Assembly: GCF_003385235.1 (NCBI RefSeq)
Contig: NZ_PQIA01000096.1
Location: 1 to 34,549, forward strand
Direction: 5' to 3'
From: Amycolatopsis circi
GTDB lineage: Bacteria > Actinomycetota > Actinomycetes > Mycobacteriales > Pseudonocardiaceae
DNA length: 34,549 nt
The first letter of the stretch is position 1. Every line of letters starts with the position of its first letter. Positions 23,733 to 30,831 of the stretch are shown here, in pieces. The position numbers were made by a program, and so were the translations under genes. A model generated the notes under the pieces. The model was not told the origin of the DNA, did no database searches, and saw nothing but the letters and a program-made list of their open reading frames with translations.

Positions 23733-24644
23733 TCACCAGCCGCGCTCAGCGAGCCGGTGCGGTTCCGGCACGTCCTCGACGTTGATCCCCACCATCGCCT
23801 CCCCGAGCCCGCGCGACACCTTCGCCAGCACGTCCGGGTCGTCGTGGAACGTCGTCGCCTTCACGATCGCTTCCGCGCGCTGCGCCGGGTTGCCGGACTT
23901 GAAGATGCCCGACCCGACGAACACGCCCTCCGCGCCCAGTTGCATCATCATCGCCGCGTCGGCCGGGGTCGCGATGCCGCCCGCGGTGAACAGCACCACC
24001 GGCAGCTTTCCTGCTTCGGCCACTTCGCGGACCAGCTCGTACGGCGCCTGCAGTTCCTTGGCCGCGACGAACAGCTCGTCCTCCGGCAGGTTCTGCAGGC
24101 GGCGGATCTCGCCGCGGATCTTGCGCATGTGGGTGGTCGCGTTCGAGACGTCGCCCGTGCCGGCCTCGCCCTTCGAGCGGATCATCGCCGCGCCTTCGGT
24201 GATGCGGCGCAGCGCCTCGCCGAGGTTGGTCGCGCCGCAGACGAACGGCACGGTGAACGCCCACTTGTCGATGTGGTTCGCGTAGTCGGCGGGGGTGAGC
24301 ACCTCGGACTCGTCGATGTAGTCGACGCCGAGGGACTGCAGCACCTGGGCTTCGACGAAGTGGCCGATCCGCGCCTTCGCCATCACCGGGATCGACACCG
24401 CTTCGATGATGCCGTCGATCAGGTCCGGGTCGCTCATCCGGGCGACGCCGCCCTGCGAGCGGATGTCCGCGGGGACGCGTTCCAGCGCCATGACGGCGAC
24501 CGCGCCCGCGTCCTCGGCGATCTTGGCCTGGTCGGCGGTCACGACGTCCATGATCACGCCGCCCTTGAGCATCTCCGCCATGCCGCGCTTCACCTTCGCG
24601 GTGCCGGTGACGGTCTGGGGTTCGGCGTTCTGCTGCTGCGACAC
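23733..24644 (-). CDS. pdxS: Pyridoxal 5'-phosphate synthase, PdxS subunit
   Basis: A 303-residue TIM-barrel lyase that builds PLP from ribose 5-phosphate, glyceraldehyde 3-phosphate and ammonia delivered by PdxT. Conserved blocks include KRGMAEMLKGGVIMDVV, MALERVPADIR, PVMAKARIGH (imine-forming Lys) and MIRSKGEAGTGDV (second Lys), with LFTAGGIATPADAAMMMQLG in the phosphate-site region. The start is GTG at 24642-24644 (VSQQQN), where homology begins, with GAAAGG 9 bases upstream. Unlike the usual pdxST arrangement it is on the opposite strand and divergent from pdxT, about 410 bp away. Confidence 0.97.
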   Translation of the reverse strand: MSQQQNAEPQTVTGTAKVKRGMAEMLKGGVIMDVVTADQAKIAEDAGAVAVMALERVPADIRSQGGVARMSDPDLIDGIIEAVSIPVMAKARIGHFVEAQVLQSLGVDYIDESEVLTPADYANHIDKWAFTVPFVCGATNLGEALRRITEGAAMIRSKGEAGTGDVSNATTHMRKIRGEIRRLQNLPEDELFVAAKELQAPYELVREVAEAGKLPVVLFTAGGIATPADAAMMMQLGAEGVFVGSGIFKSGNPAQRAEAIVKATTFHDDPDVLAKVSRGLGEAMVGINVEDVPEPHRLAERGW

Positions 24645-25057
24645 CTTGCGGGCCTTTCTCGGGGGAGCGGAAGCTTTCTTCCCCTCCAGCGTAAGACGGC
24701 GGTGGACCGCTGAGGCAGGCCATTGCGCGGGTATCTCGGAAGGCCACTTTTCGCACGGGAAGATCCACTTGGGCTCCGTCACTTTTCCGCCGGGAAGCGT
24801 TGACCTGGGGCTTCCGGAACGGCCTACCATGGAAGACGGGATCGGTCCGCGGTGCGAGGGCCGGACCGGTTCCGGTGGAGACCACCTTCGAGGTGGCCAC
24901 TGGCGACAGATTTCAGCAGTCCACTTCACGCCGGCGCGGGACCGGCCGCCGGAGCGTCCTCCGGGTGGGCGGCGGCCCCGGTGCTGCCCGCCTGACCTGC
25001 CCGGTTGCGTTCCGGGCGGCCCCCCTAAGCTGGTGCGAACGTCTCACGGGAGGTCGG
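24645..25057. promoter_or_regulatory. Divergent control region between pdxS and pdxT
   Basis: This 413 bp region has no gene. Two copies of an 18-base sequence (CACTTTTC, variable centre, CGGGAAG) lie at 24745-24762 and 24780-24797, 15 of 18 identical and 35 bp apart. An inverted repeat GGAAGC/GCTTCC follows at about 24793-24815. TACGCT near 24689-24694 on the minus strand and TAAGCT at 25026-25031 on the plus strand are possible -10 boxes for pdxS and pdxT. An imperfect hairpin sits in the pdxS leader at about 24660-24685. Confidence 0.45.
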
Positions 25058-25693
25058 GTGGCGACAGCTACGGGAGCACGGCCGGCGGTCGGCGTGCTCG
25101 CCCTGCAAGGAGCCGTGCGCGAGCACGTCGCGATGCTGGAAAGCGCGGGCGCCCGCGCGGTTCCGGTGCGCCGCCCCTCCGAGCTGTCGGAAATAGACGG
25201 CCTGGTGCTGCCCGGCGGGGAGTCCACCACGATGTCGCGCCTGCTCGAGACCTTCGAGCTGCTCGAACCGCTGCGCGAGGCGATCGCGGGCGGCCTGCCC
25301 GCCTTCGGCTCGTGCGCCGGGATGATCCTGCTGGCCCGCCAGGTGCTCGACGGGCGGCCGGACCAGCAGCAGCTCGGCGGCCTCGACGCGGTCGTGCGGC
25401 GCAACGCGTTCGGCAGGCAGGTCGACTCCTTCGAGGCCGACCTCCCGTTCGCCGGCGTGCCCGGCGGACCGCTGCACGCGGTGTTCATCCGGGCCCCGTG
25501 GGTCGAGAAGGCCGGAGACGGCGTCGAGGTGCTGGCCACCGTGCCCGACCCGGAGGACCCGCCGGACGGGCCCAGGGCGGATAGGATCGTCGCCGTCCGG
25601 CAGGGGGCGGTGGTGGCCACGGCGTTCCACCCGGAGATCACCCGGGACGAGCGCGTGCACCGGCTGTTCGTCGAGCTCGTGCGGAAAGCCTGA
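25058..25693 (+). CDS. pdxT: Pyridoxal 5'-phosphate synthase, glutaminase subunit PdxT
   Basis: A 211-residue class-I glutamine amidotransferase that releases ammonia from glutamine for PdxS. It has VGVLALQGAVREHV at the N-terminus, LPGGESTTMSRLL, the nucleophile Cys in GSCAGMILLA, NAFGRQVDSFE, and the catalytic His-x-Glu in AFHPEIT. The start is GTG at 25058, with GGGAGG about 5 bases upstream; the open frame continues far upstream without support. It is followed 60 bp later by yebC in the same direction, as in other actinobacteria. Confidence 0.97.
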   Translation: MATATGARPAVGVLALQGAVREHVAMLESAGARAVPVRRPSELSEIDGLVLPGGESTTMSRLLETFELLEPLREAIAGGLPAFGSCAGMILLARQVLDGRPDQQQLGGLDAVVRRNAFGRQVDSFEADLPFAGVPGGPLHAVFIRAPWVEKAGDGVEVLATVPDPEDPPDGPRADRIVAVRQGAVVATAFHPEITRDERVHRLFVELVRKA

Positions 25694-25753
25694 GCAAAGG
25701 ATTGCGGCGGCCGCCCCGGGAGGCACGCGGCCGCGGGAACAGATGGAGGAAAG

Positions 25754-26509
25754 ATGAGCGGCCACTCCAAGTGGGCCACGACGAAGCACAAGAAGGCGAA
25801 CCTCGACGCCAAGCGGGGCAAGCTCTTCGCGCGGCTGATCAAGAACATCGAGGTCGCCGCCCGCACCGGGACCGGGGGAGGGGACCCGGACGGCAACCCC
25901 ACGCTGTACGACGCCATCCAGAAGGCGAAGAAGAACTCCGTCCCGCAGGACAACATCGAGCGCGCGCGCAAGCGCGGCGCCGGCGAGGAGGCGGGCGGCG
26001 CCGACTGGCAGAACATCACGTACGAGGGCTACGGCCCGAACGGCGTGGCGGTGCTGATCGAGTGCCTCACCGACAACAAGAACCGCGCCGCGATGGAGGT
26101 CCGGACCGCGCTCACGCGCAACAACGGCTCGCTCGCCGACCCGGGTTCGGTCGCCTACATGTTCAACCGCAAGGGCGTCGTGATCATGCCCAAGGCGGAC
26201 GCGACCGAGGACGACGTCCTCATGGCGGTCCTCGACGCGGGCGCCGAGGAGGTCAACGACCTCGACGAGAGCTTCGAGATCGTCTCCGAGGGCGGCGACC
26301 TGGTGCCGGTGCGCAAGGCGCTGCAGGAGGCCGGGTTCGAGTACGAATCGGCCGAGCTGACCTTCCTGCCGTCGGTTAGCGTCCCGCTCGACGTCGACGG
26401 CGCGAAGAAGGTCTTCAAGCTGATCGACGCGCTCGAGGACTGCGACGACGTTCAGAACGTGTACGCGAATTTCGATGTTTCCGACGAGGTCATGGCCGCG
26501 GTGGACTGA
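25754..26509 (+). CDS. yebC: YebC/PmpR family regulator or translation factor
   Basis: A 251-residue member of the YebC/TACO1 family, which includes DNA-binding regulators and proteins that help ribosomes at difficult sequences. The N-terminus MSGHSKWATTKHKKANLDAK is diagnostic, followed by NPTLYDAIQKAKKNSVPQDN, YEGYGPNGVAVLIECLTDN and ALTRNNGSLADPGSV. Length is normal. GGAGGAAAG precedes the ATG. In many genomes yebC lies directly before ruvC; here two genes intervene. Confidence 0.97.
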   Translation: MSGHSKWATTKHKKANLDAKRGKLFARLIKNIEVAARTGTGGGDPDGNPTLYDAIQKAKKNSVPQDNIERARKRGAGEEAGGADWQNITYEGYGPNGVAVLIECLTDNKNRAAMEVRTALTRNNGSLADPGSVAYMFNRKGVVIMPKADATEDDVLMAVLDAGAEEVNDLDESFEIVSEGGDLVPVRKALQEAGFEYESAELTFLPSVSVPLDVDGAKKVFKLIDALEDCDDVQNVYANFDVSDEVMAAVD

Positions 26510-26525
26510 TCCAATCGCCCGCGAC

Positions 26526-26566
26526 ACGGCCGCGCCCCCGGCACTCCGGGGGCGCGGCCGTTTTCG
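26526..26566 (+). terminator. Strong intrinsic terminator after yebC
   Basis: A perfect 16 bp GC-rich stem (26526-26541 with 26546-26561), a 4-base loop CACT and a TTTT run starting at 26561. It separates pdxT-yebC from the downstream genes. Confidence 0.92.
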
Positions 26567-26667
26567 TTTCAATTTCCCTTGGCGCGCAAGGGAAAACGCG
26601 AAAATCCTTGGGACGGCGGGAAAATGACCGGCGCGGGGACTGGGCTCGGGCGCGCGGGTGGGGCAGA

Positions 26668-27189
26668 ATGTCCGCCGTGACGACCTCCGCCCTCACCGAG
26701 CAAGAGCAGAGCCTCATCGCCTGGATCGAAACCCAGGCGAGGGAACGAGGGAACGCGGTCATCGCCGTGCCCGCCGACGACCAGGGCGCGGGCTACTGCT
26801 TCACCGCGTGCGCGTGGGCCTTGCACAACGTGCCCGAGGCGGTCGTGATCGGCCTGCCCGACCACATGGCCCCGGTGCTGCTCGACGCGTACGTCGACCG
26901 CTCCGCCAACGGCGAGATCTTCGAGGTCGGCAAACGCTACGACGATTTCTTCGACGGCGCGCCGGTGATCTTCGAACGCGTCGCGAAAGGCCACTACCCG
27001 GAGTACTTCGGGTCCGCGTTCCTCGTCTACCCGGACGGCGACTTCCCGGCGCTGCAGATGATCGTCGCGACGCCGGACGGGTACTTCCCGTGGCACGCCG
27101 ATGCGCCCGAGGGCTTCGCGCAGTGGCAGCCGGTGCTCACCGAGAGCGGGGACCCGGAGAGCTGGACCCCCGGCGTCGACGGCCCCTGA
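26668..27189 (+). CDS. DUF4262 domain protein
   Basis: A 173-residue protein matching DUF4262: GYCFTACAWALHNVPEAVVI near residue 40, a central ANGEIFEVGKRYDDF, and the C-terminal block ALQMIVATPDGYFPWHADAP. Function of the family is unknown. No signal peptide or membrane segment. I chose the ATG at 26668 because similarity starts soon after and codon bias is good from there; there is no clear ribosome site, so a leaderless transcript is possible. It stands alone between the yebC terminator and a convergent cupin gene. Confidence 0.85.
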   Translation: MSAVTTSALTEQEQSLIAWIETQARERGNAVIAVPADDQGAGYCFTACAWALHNVPEAVVIGLPDHMAPVLLDAYVDRSANGEIFEVGKRYDDFFDGAPVIFERVAKGHYPEYFGSAFLVYPDGDFPALQMIVATPDGYFPWHADAPEGFAQWQPVLTESGDPESWTPGVDGP

Positions 27190-27202
27190 CCGCAGCTTCC
27201 GA

Positions 27203-27646
27203 TCAACCCAGCGCGGCCAGGTCGTCGGCGGCGTCCGGAAACCGCGCGGCCAGCGTCGCCGGATGGGCGAACTCCACGCAGTCGTCGGTGTAAGGCGGCA
27301 TCACCACGGTGCCGAGCAGGCTCCACGCGCCCAGCGGCACCGTCGCCTGCCACGTACCGGCAGGCACGACCACCTGCGGACGCTCCCCGGCGGCCACGTC
27401 GCTGCCCAGCACCGGGCGCGTCACCTCCCCGCTGGCATGCAGCAGAAGCATCCGCGCAGGTGCGCCCGCGTGGTGCACGAACACCTCGACGCGGTCAAGG
27501 CGGTGCGGCGCGGAGATCTCGGGCGCGGTGAGCAGGTAATAGATCGCGGACCCCTCGTTCGCCCGCCAGCTCTGCGCGAACCGGCCGCCCTCCACCGGCA
27601 GCGGCTCCAGGCCCAGGTGCGCGACGTAATCCTCCGGTCCCGGCAT
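27203..27646 (-). CDS. DUF985/cupin_5 family protein
   Basis: A 147-residue single-domain cupin of the DUF985 (cupin_5, YML079w-like) family. Landmarks are LEPLPVEGGRFAQSWRAN, SAIYYLLTAPEISAPHRL, the VEVFVHHAGAP strand and PQVVVPAGTWQATVPLGAWS. The His in PHRL and HHAG are candidate metal ligands. No enzymatic role is firmly known. The start is the ATG ending at 27646. It converges with the DUF4262 gene (13 bp apart) and is divergent from ruvC, so it is a single-gene unit. Confidence 0.9.
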   Translation of the reverse strand: MPGPEDYVAHLGLEPLPVEGGRFAQSWRANEGSAIYYLLTAPEISAPHRLDRVEVFVHHAGAPARMLLLHASGEVTRPVLGSDVAAGERPQVVVPAGTWQATVPLGAWSLLGTVVMPPYTDDCVEFAHPATLAARFPDAADDLAALG

Positions 27647-27778
27647 GCTGCCATCGTGCTCGCGAGCGGGTCCGCCGTCCACGTCGGTCGCCGTTTGCGC
27701 GTGTCCGTCCGCCGGGCCGCGCGCCGCGACCGTTAGCCTGCACGTCGAACGGATGTTCGCGCGGGCGAAGGAGAAACG

Positions 27779-28378
27779 GTGCGGGTGCTCGGGGTCGACC
27801 CCGGTCTGACCAGGTGCGGCCTCGGCGTGGTCGACGGCGGCAAGGGCCGGTCGGTGCGCCCGGTCGCGGTCGGGGTCGTGCGCACGCCCGCCGACCAGGA
27901 TCTCGCGCAGCGGTTGCTCGGCATCGCCGACGAGGTGGAGCGCTGGCTCGACCGGTACCGGCCCGAAGCGGTCGCCGTCGAGCGGGTGTTTGCGCAGCAC
28001 AACGTCCGCACCGCGATGGGCACCGCGCAGGCGGGCGGGGTCGTGGCGCTGGCGGCGGCGCGGCGCGGGCTGCCGGTCGTCTTCCACACGCCCAGCGAGG
28101 TCAAGGCCGCCGTCACCGGGTCCGGGCGCGCGGACAAAGCGCAGGTCACCACCATGGTGATGCGGCTGCTCGGGCTCGAGGTCAAACCGCAGCCGGCGGA
28201 CGCGGCCGACGCGCTCGCGCTCGCCATCTGCCATCTCTGGCGCGAGCCGATGCGGGTCCGGCTCGCGGAGGCCGAGGCCCGCGCGGCCGAACTGGTCCGC
28301 GCCCACAAGGCCCGGCTGGCGGCCGCGGCCAAAGCGGCCGGATCCACCACGAAGAACGAAACAGGAGCACGACGATGA
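27779..28378 (+). CDS. ruvC: Crossover junction endodeoxyribonuclease RuvC
   Basis: A 199-residue Holliday-junction resolvase. The four acidic active-site positions are present: Asp in VLGVDPGLTRCG, Glu in AVERVF, and the Asp pair in ADAADALALAICHL. It cuts branched DNA brought by RuvAB during recombinational repair. GTG start with AAGGAG 7 bases upstream; TAGCCT at 27734-27739 is a likely -10 box. The C-terminal extension rich in Ala (AKARLAAAAKAAG-like) is typical of actinobacterial RuvC. Its stop overlaps the ruvA start (ATGA). Confidence 0.98.
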   Translation: MRVLGVDPGLTRCGLGVVDGGKGRSVRPVAVGVVRTPADQDLAQRLLGIADEVERWLDRYRPEAVAVERVFAQHNVRTAMGTAQAGGVVALAAARRGLPVVFHTPSEVKAAVTGSGRADKAQVTTMVMRLLGLEVKPQPADAADALALAICHLWREPMRVRLAEAEARAAELVRAHKARLAAAAKAAGSTTKNETGARR

Positions 28379-28971
28379 TCTCCTCGGTACGCGGCGAAGT
28401 GCTGTCCGTCGGCCTCGACCACGTGGTGGTCGAGGTCGGCGGCGTCGGCCTCGCCGTGCAGGCCACCCCGGCGACGCTGGCCACGCTGCGCCGCGGCGAG
28501 CAGACGCGGCTGCACACCGCGCTGGTCGTGCGCGAGGACTCGCTGACCCTCTTCGGGTTCGCCGAGGAGGACGCGCGCGAGCTGTTCGGCCTGCTCCAGA
28601 CGGTGTCCGGGATCGGGCCGCGGCTCGCGCTGGCGACGCTGGCCGTGCTGGAGCCGGACAAGCTGCGCGCGGCGCTCGTCGAAGGCAACATCACCGTGCT
28701 CACCCAGGTGCCCGGCATCGGCCGCAAGGGGGCCGAGCGGCTCAGCCTCGAACTGCGGGACAAGGTCACCGCGCTCGGCGGCGCCAGCGACGCTCCGGTC
28801 GTCACCGCGCCCGGCGCGCTGCGCGGCGAGGTGGTGGAAGCGCTGGCCGGACTGGGTTTCCCGGCGAAACAGGCCGAACAGGCGGTGGACCGGGTGCTGT
28901 CCGAGGGCGACGGGCACACCACATCCTCGGTACTGCGCGCGGCGCTGGCCGCGCTGGGCCGCAAGCGGTAG
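28375..28971 (+). CDS. ruvA: Holliday junction DNA helicase subunit RuvA
   Basis: A 198-residue junction-binding protein that forms tetramers on four-way DNA and loads RuvB. It has the OB-fold N-terminus (MISSVRGEVLSVGLDHVVVE), two helix-hairpin-helix motifs (TVSGIGPRLALATLAVL and VPGIGRKGAERLSLEL) and the flexible linker to the C-terminal RuvB-binding domain (EVVEALAGLGFPAKQAEQAV). Length is normal. It is coupled to ruvC by a 4-base overlap and ends 6 bases before ruvB. Confidence 0.98.
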   Translation: MISSVRGEVLSVGLDHVVVEVGGVGLAVQATPATLATLRRGEQTRLHTALVVREDSLTLFGFAEEDARELFGLLQTVSGIGPRLALATLAVLEPDKLRAALVEGNITVLTQVPGIGRKGAERLSLELRDKVTALGGASDAPVVTAPGALRGEVVEALAGLGFPAKQAEQAVDRVLSEGDGHTTSSVLRAALAALGRKR

Positions 28972-28977
28972 CCGCCG

Positions 28978-30066
28978 ATGAACCACGAAGTGACCGAGTT
29001 CGACACCGGCGGTTACGAGGCCGACGACGAAACCCTGTCCGCGCTCGCCCAGACCGGCGAACGCGACCTGGAAACGTCGCTCCGGCCCCGCAAACTGGAC
29101 GAGTTCGTCGGCCAGGAACGCGTCCGCGAGCAGCTGGAACTGGTGCTGGAGAGCGCCCGGCGGCGCGAGGTGCCGCCGGACCACGTGCTGTTGTCCGGGC
29201 CGCCCGGCCTCGGCAAGACGAGCATGGCGATGATCGTCGCCGCCGAACTGGGCGCGGCCATCCGGATCACCTCCGGGCCCGCTCTGGAACGCGCGGGCGA
29301 CCTGGCCGCGATGCTGTCCAACCTGGCTCCCGGCGACGTCCTGTTCATCGACGAGATCCACCGCATCGCCCGGCCCGCCGAGGAAATGCTGTACCTCGCG
29401 ATGGAGGACTTCCGGGTCGACGTCGTCGTCGGCAAGGGGCCGGGCGCGACCAGCATCCCGCTGGAGATCGCGCCGTTCACGCTGGTCGGGGCCACCACCC
29501 GGTCCGGTTCGCTGACCGGGCCGCTGCGCGACCGGTTCGGCTTCACCGGCCAGATGGAGTTCTACTCCGCGGCCGAACTGGAGCTGGTCGTCCGCCGCGC
29601 CGCGAAAATCCTCGGCATCGAGATCGACCGCGACGGCTGCGCCGAGATCGCCGGCCGTTCGCGCGGCACGCCTCGGATCGCCAACCGGCTGCTGCGCCGG
29701 GTCCGCGACTACGCCGAGGTGCGCGCCGACGGCAAGGTGACCCTGGAGGTCGCGCAGGCCGCGCTCAAGGTCTACGACGTCGACGAACTGGGCCTGGACC
29801 GGCTCGACCGGGCCGTGCTCAGCGCGCTGACCCGCTCATTCGGCGGGGGGCCGGTCGGCATTTCGACGCTCGCGGTCGCCGTCGGCGAGGAGGCCACTAC
29901 GGTGGAGGAGGTGTGCGAGCCGTACCTGGTCCGGGCCGGGATGCTCGCCCGCACTCCGCGCGGCCGGGTCGCGACCGCGGCCGCGTGGCTGCACCTCGGA
30001 CTGGCGCCGCCCCCGGAGGCCGTACGGCCCGACCAGGGCGGTCCGACGCTGTTCGATCAGGCCTGA
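28978..30066 (+). CDS. ruvB: Holliday junction branch migration ATPase RuvB
   Basis: A 362-residue AAA+ motor that drives branch migration with RuvA. It has RPRKLDEFVGQERVREQL, Walker A in SGPPGLGKTSMA, Walker B with DEIHR, the sensor region GATTRSGSLTGPLRDRFG (Arg finger), and the C-terminal winged helix (GVEE-like VEEVCEPYLVRAGM, then RTPRGRVAT). The N-terminal 30 residues are acidic and variable. The ribosome site is weak, so translation may be coupled to ruvA 6 bases upstream. Last gene of the ruvCAB operon. Confidence 0.98.
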   Translation: MNHEVTEFDTGGYEADDETLSALAQTGERDLETSLRPRKLDEFVGQERVREQLELVLESARRREVPPDHVLLSGPPGLGKTSMAMIVAAELGAAIRITSGPALERAGDLAAMLSNLAPGDVLFIDEIHRIARPAEEMLYLAMEDFRVDVVVGKGPGATSIPLEIAPFTLVGATTRSGSLTGPLRDRFGFTGQMEFYSAAELELVVRRAAKILGIEIDRDGCAEIAGRSRGTPRIANRLLRRVRDYAEVRADGKVTLEVAQAALKVYDVDELGLDRLDRAVLSALTRSFGGGPVGISTLAVAVGEEATTVEEVCEPYLVRAGMLARTPRGRVATAAAWLHLGLAPPPEAVRPDQGGPTLFDQA

Positions 30067-30184
30067 CAAGGGCGGACAGCGCCCCGGGTGGTGGCGTTTC
30101 CGCCGGTACCTGGCACACTCGAACACAGCACATCCGTCGAAACCGGACGCGGGCAGCCGAGAAAGGCGTCCGTCGAGGAGAGTC

Positions 30185-30613
30185 ATGAACCAGTTACTGC
30201 TGCCGTTGCTGCTGCTGCTCGTAGTGGCCGTGCCGCTCGTCATGGGCACCCGCAAGCAGAAGAAGCAGCAGGCGGCTCAGCAGGAGATGCAGAACAGCAT
30301 CTCCGCCGGCGACCGCGTGATGACCACGTCGGGCATGTACGGCACGGTCGCCGACACCAGCAGCGACACCACGATCGACATCGAGATCGCGCCGGGCGTC
30401 GTCACCACCTGGCTGCGCCTCGCGGTGCGCGAGAAGGTCGACCCGACCGTCGAGACCGAGGAGAACGAGGCCTCGGCCGAGACCGAGGTCGCGGGCATCG
30501 AGTCGGCTTCGGCGACCTCTTCCGAGGCACCGGCCCAGGAGTCGATCTCGGCCGAGGAGAACCAGACCTCCGGTGCGCAGGTGGCGCCCCCGCTCGAGCA
30601 CGGGAAGAAGTAG
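30185..30613 (+). CDS. yajC: Preprotein translocase accessory subunit YajC
   Basis: A 142-residue membrane protein of the SecDF-YajC complex. One N-terminal helix (LLLPLLLLLVVAVPLVMG) is followed by the basic RKQKKQQAA segment and the YajC fold (ISAGDRVMTTSGMYGTVADT). Compared with the E. coli protein (about 110 residues) it has a long acidic C-terminal tail rich in Glu, Ser and Ala, probably disordered, ending PLEHGKK. GAGGAGA stands before the ATG. It precedes secD and secF; a strong hairpin lies between yajC and secD. Confidence 0.95.
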   Translation: MNQLLLPLLLLLVVAVPLVMGTRKQKKQQAAQQEMQNSISAGDRVMTTSGMYGTVADTSSDTTIDIEIAPGVVTTWLRLAVREKVDPTVETEENEASAETEVAGIESASATSSEAPAQESISAEENQTSGAQVAPPLEHGKK

Positions 30614-30681
30614 CCTTCGCGCTTCACCGGGCAGTGATCCGCCCACAGCCTACGAAAGTCGGTACGGGCGAACGCCGGGCT

Positions 30682-30715
30682 CACGCAGCACCGAGTACTG
30701 TCTCGGTGCTGCGTG
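30682..30715 (+). terminator. Perfect hairpin between yajC and secD
   Basis: CACGCAGCACCGAG (30682-30695) pairs completely with 30702-30715 across the 6-base loop TACTGT. There is no T tract. It may end yajC transcripts, attenuate read-through into secD, or stabilise the yajC mRNA end. Confidence 0.65.
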
Positions 30716-30831
30716 CGTGTCCGCCGTCATAGTTCACGCCCAGCCGCGTCCGGGGGACCCCCTTCCGGCTCGCGCACCCGAACCACTTGGGGTCCATCCA
30801 GTCCGTGCCAGTTCGAGGAGACCGAAGCACT

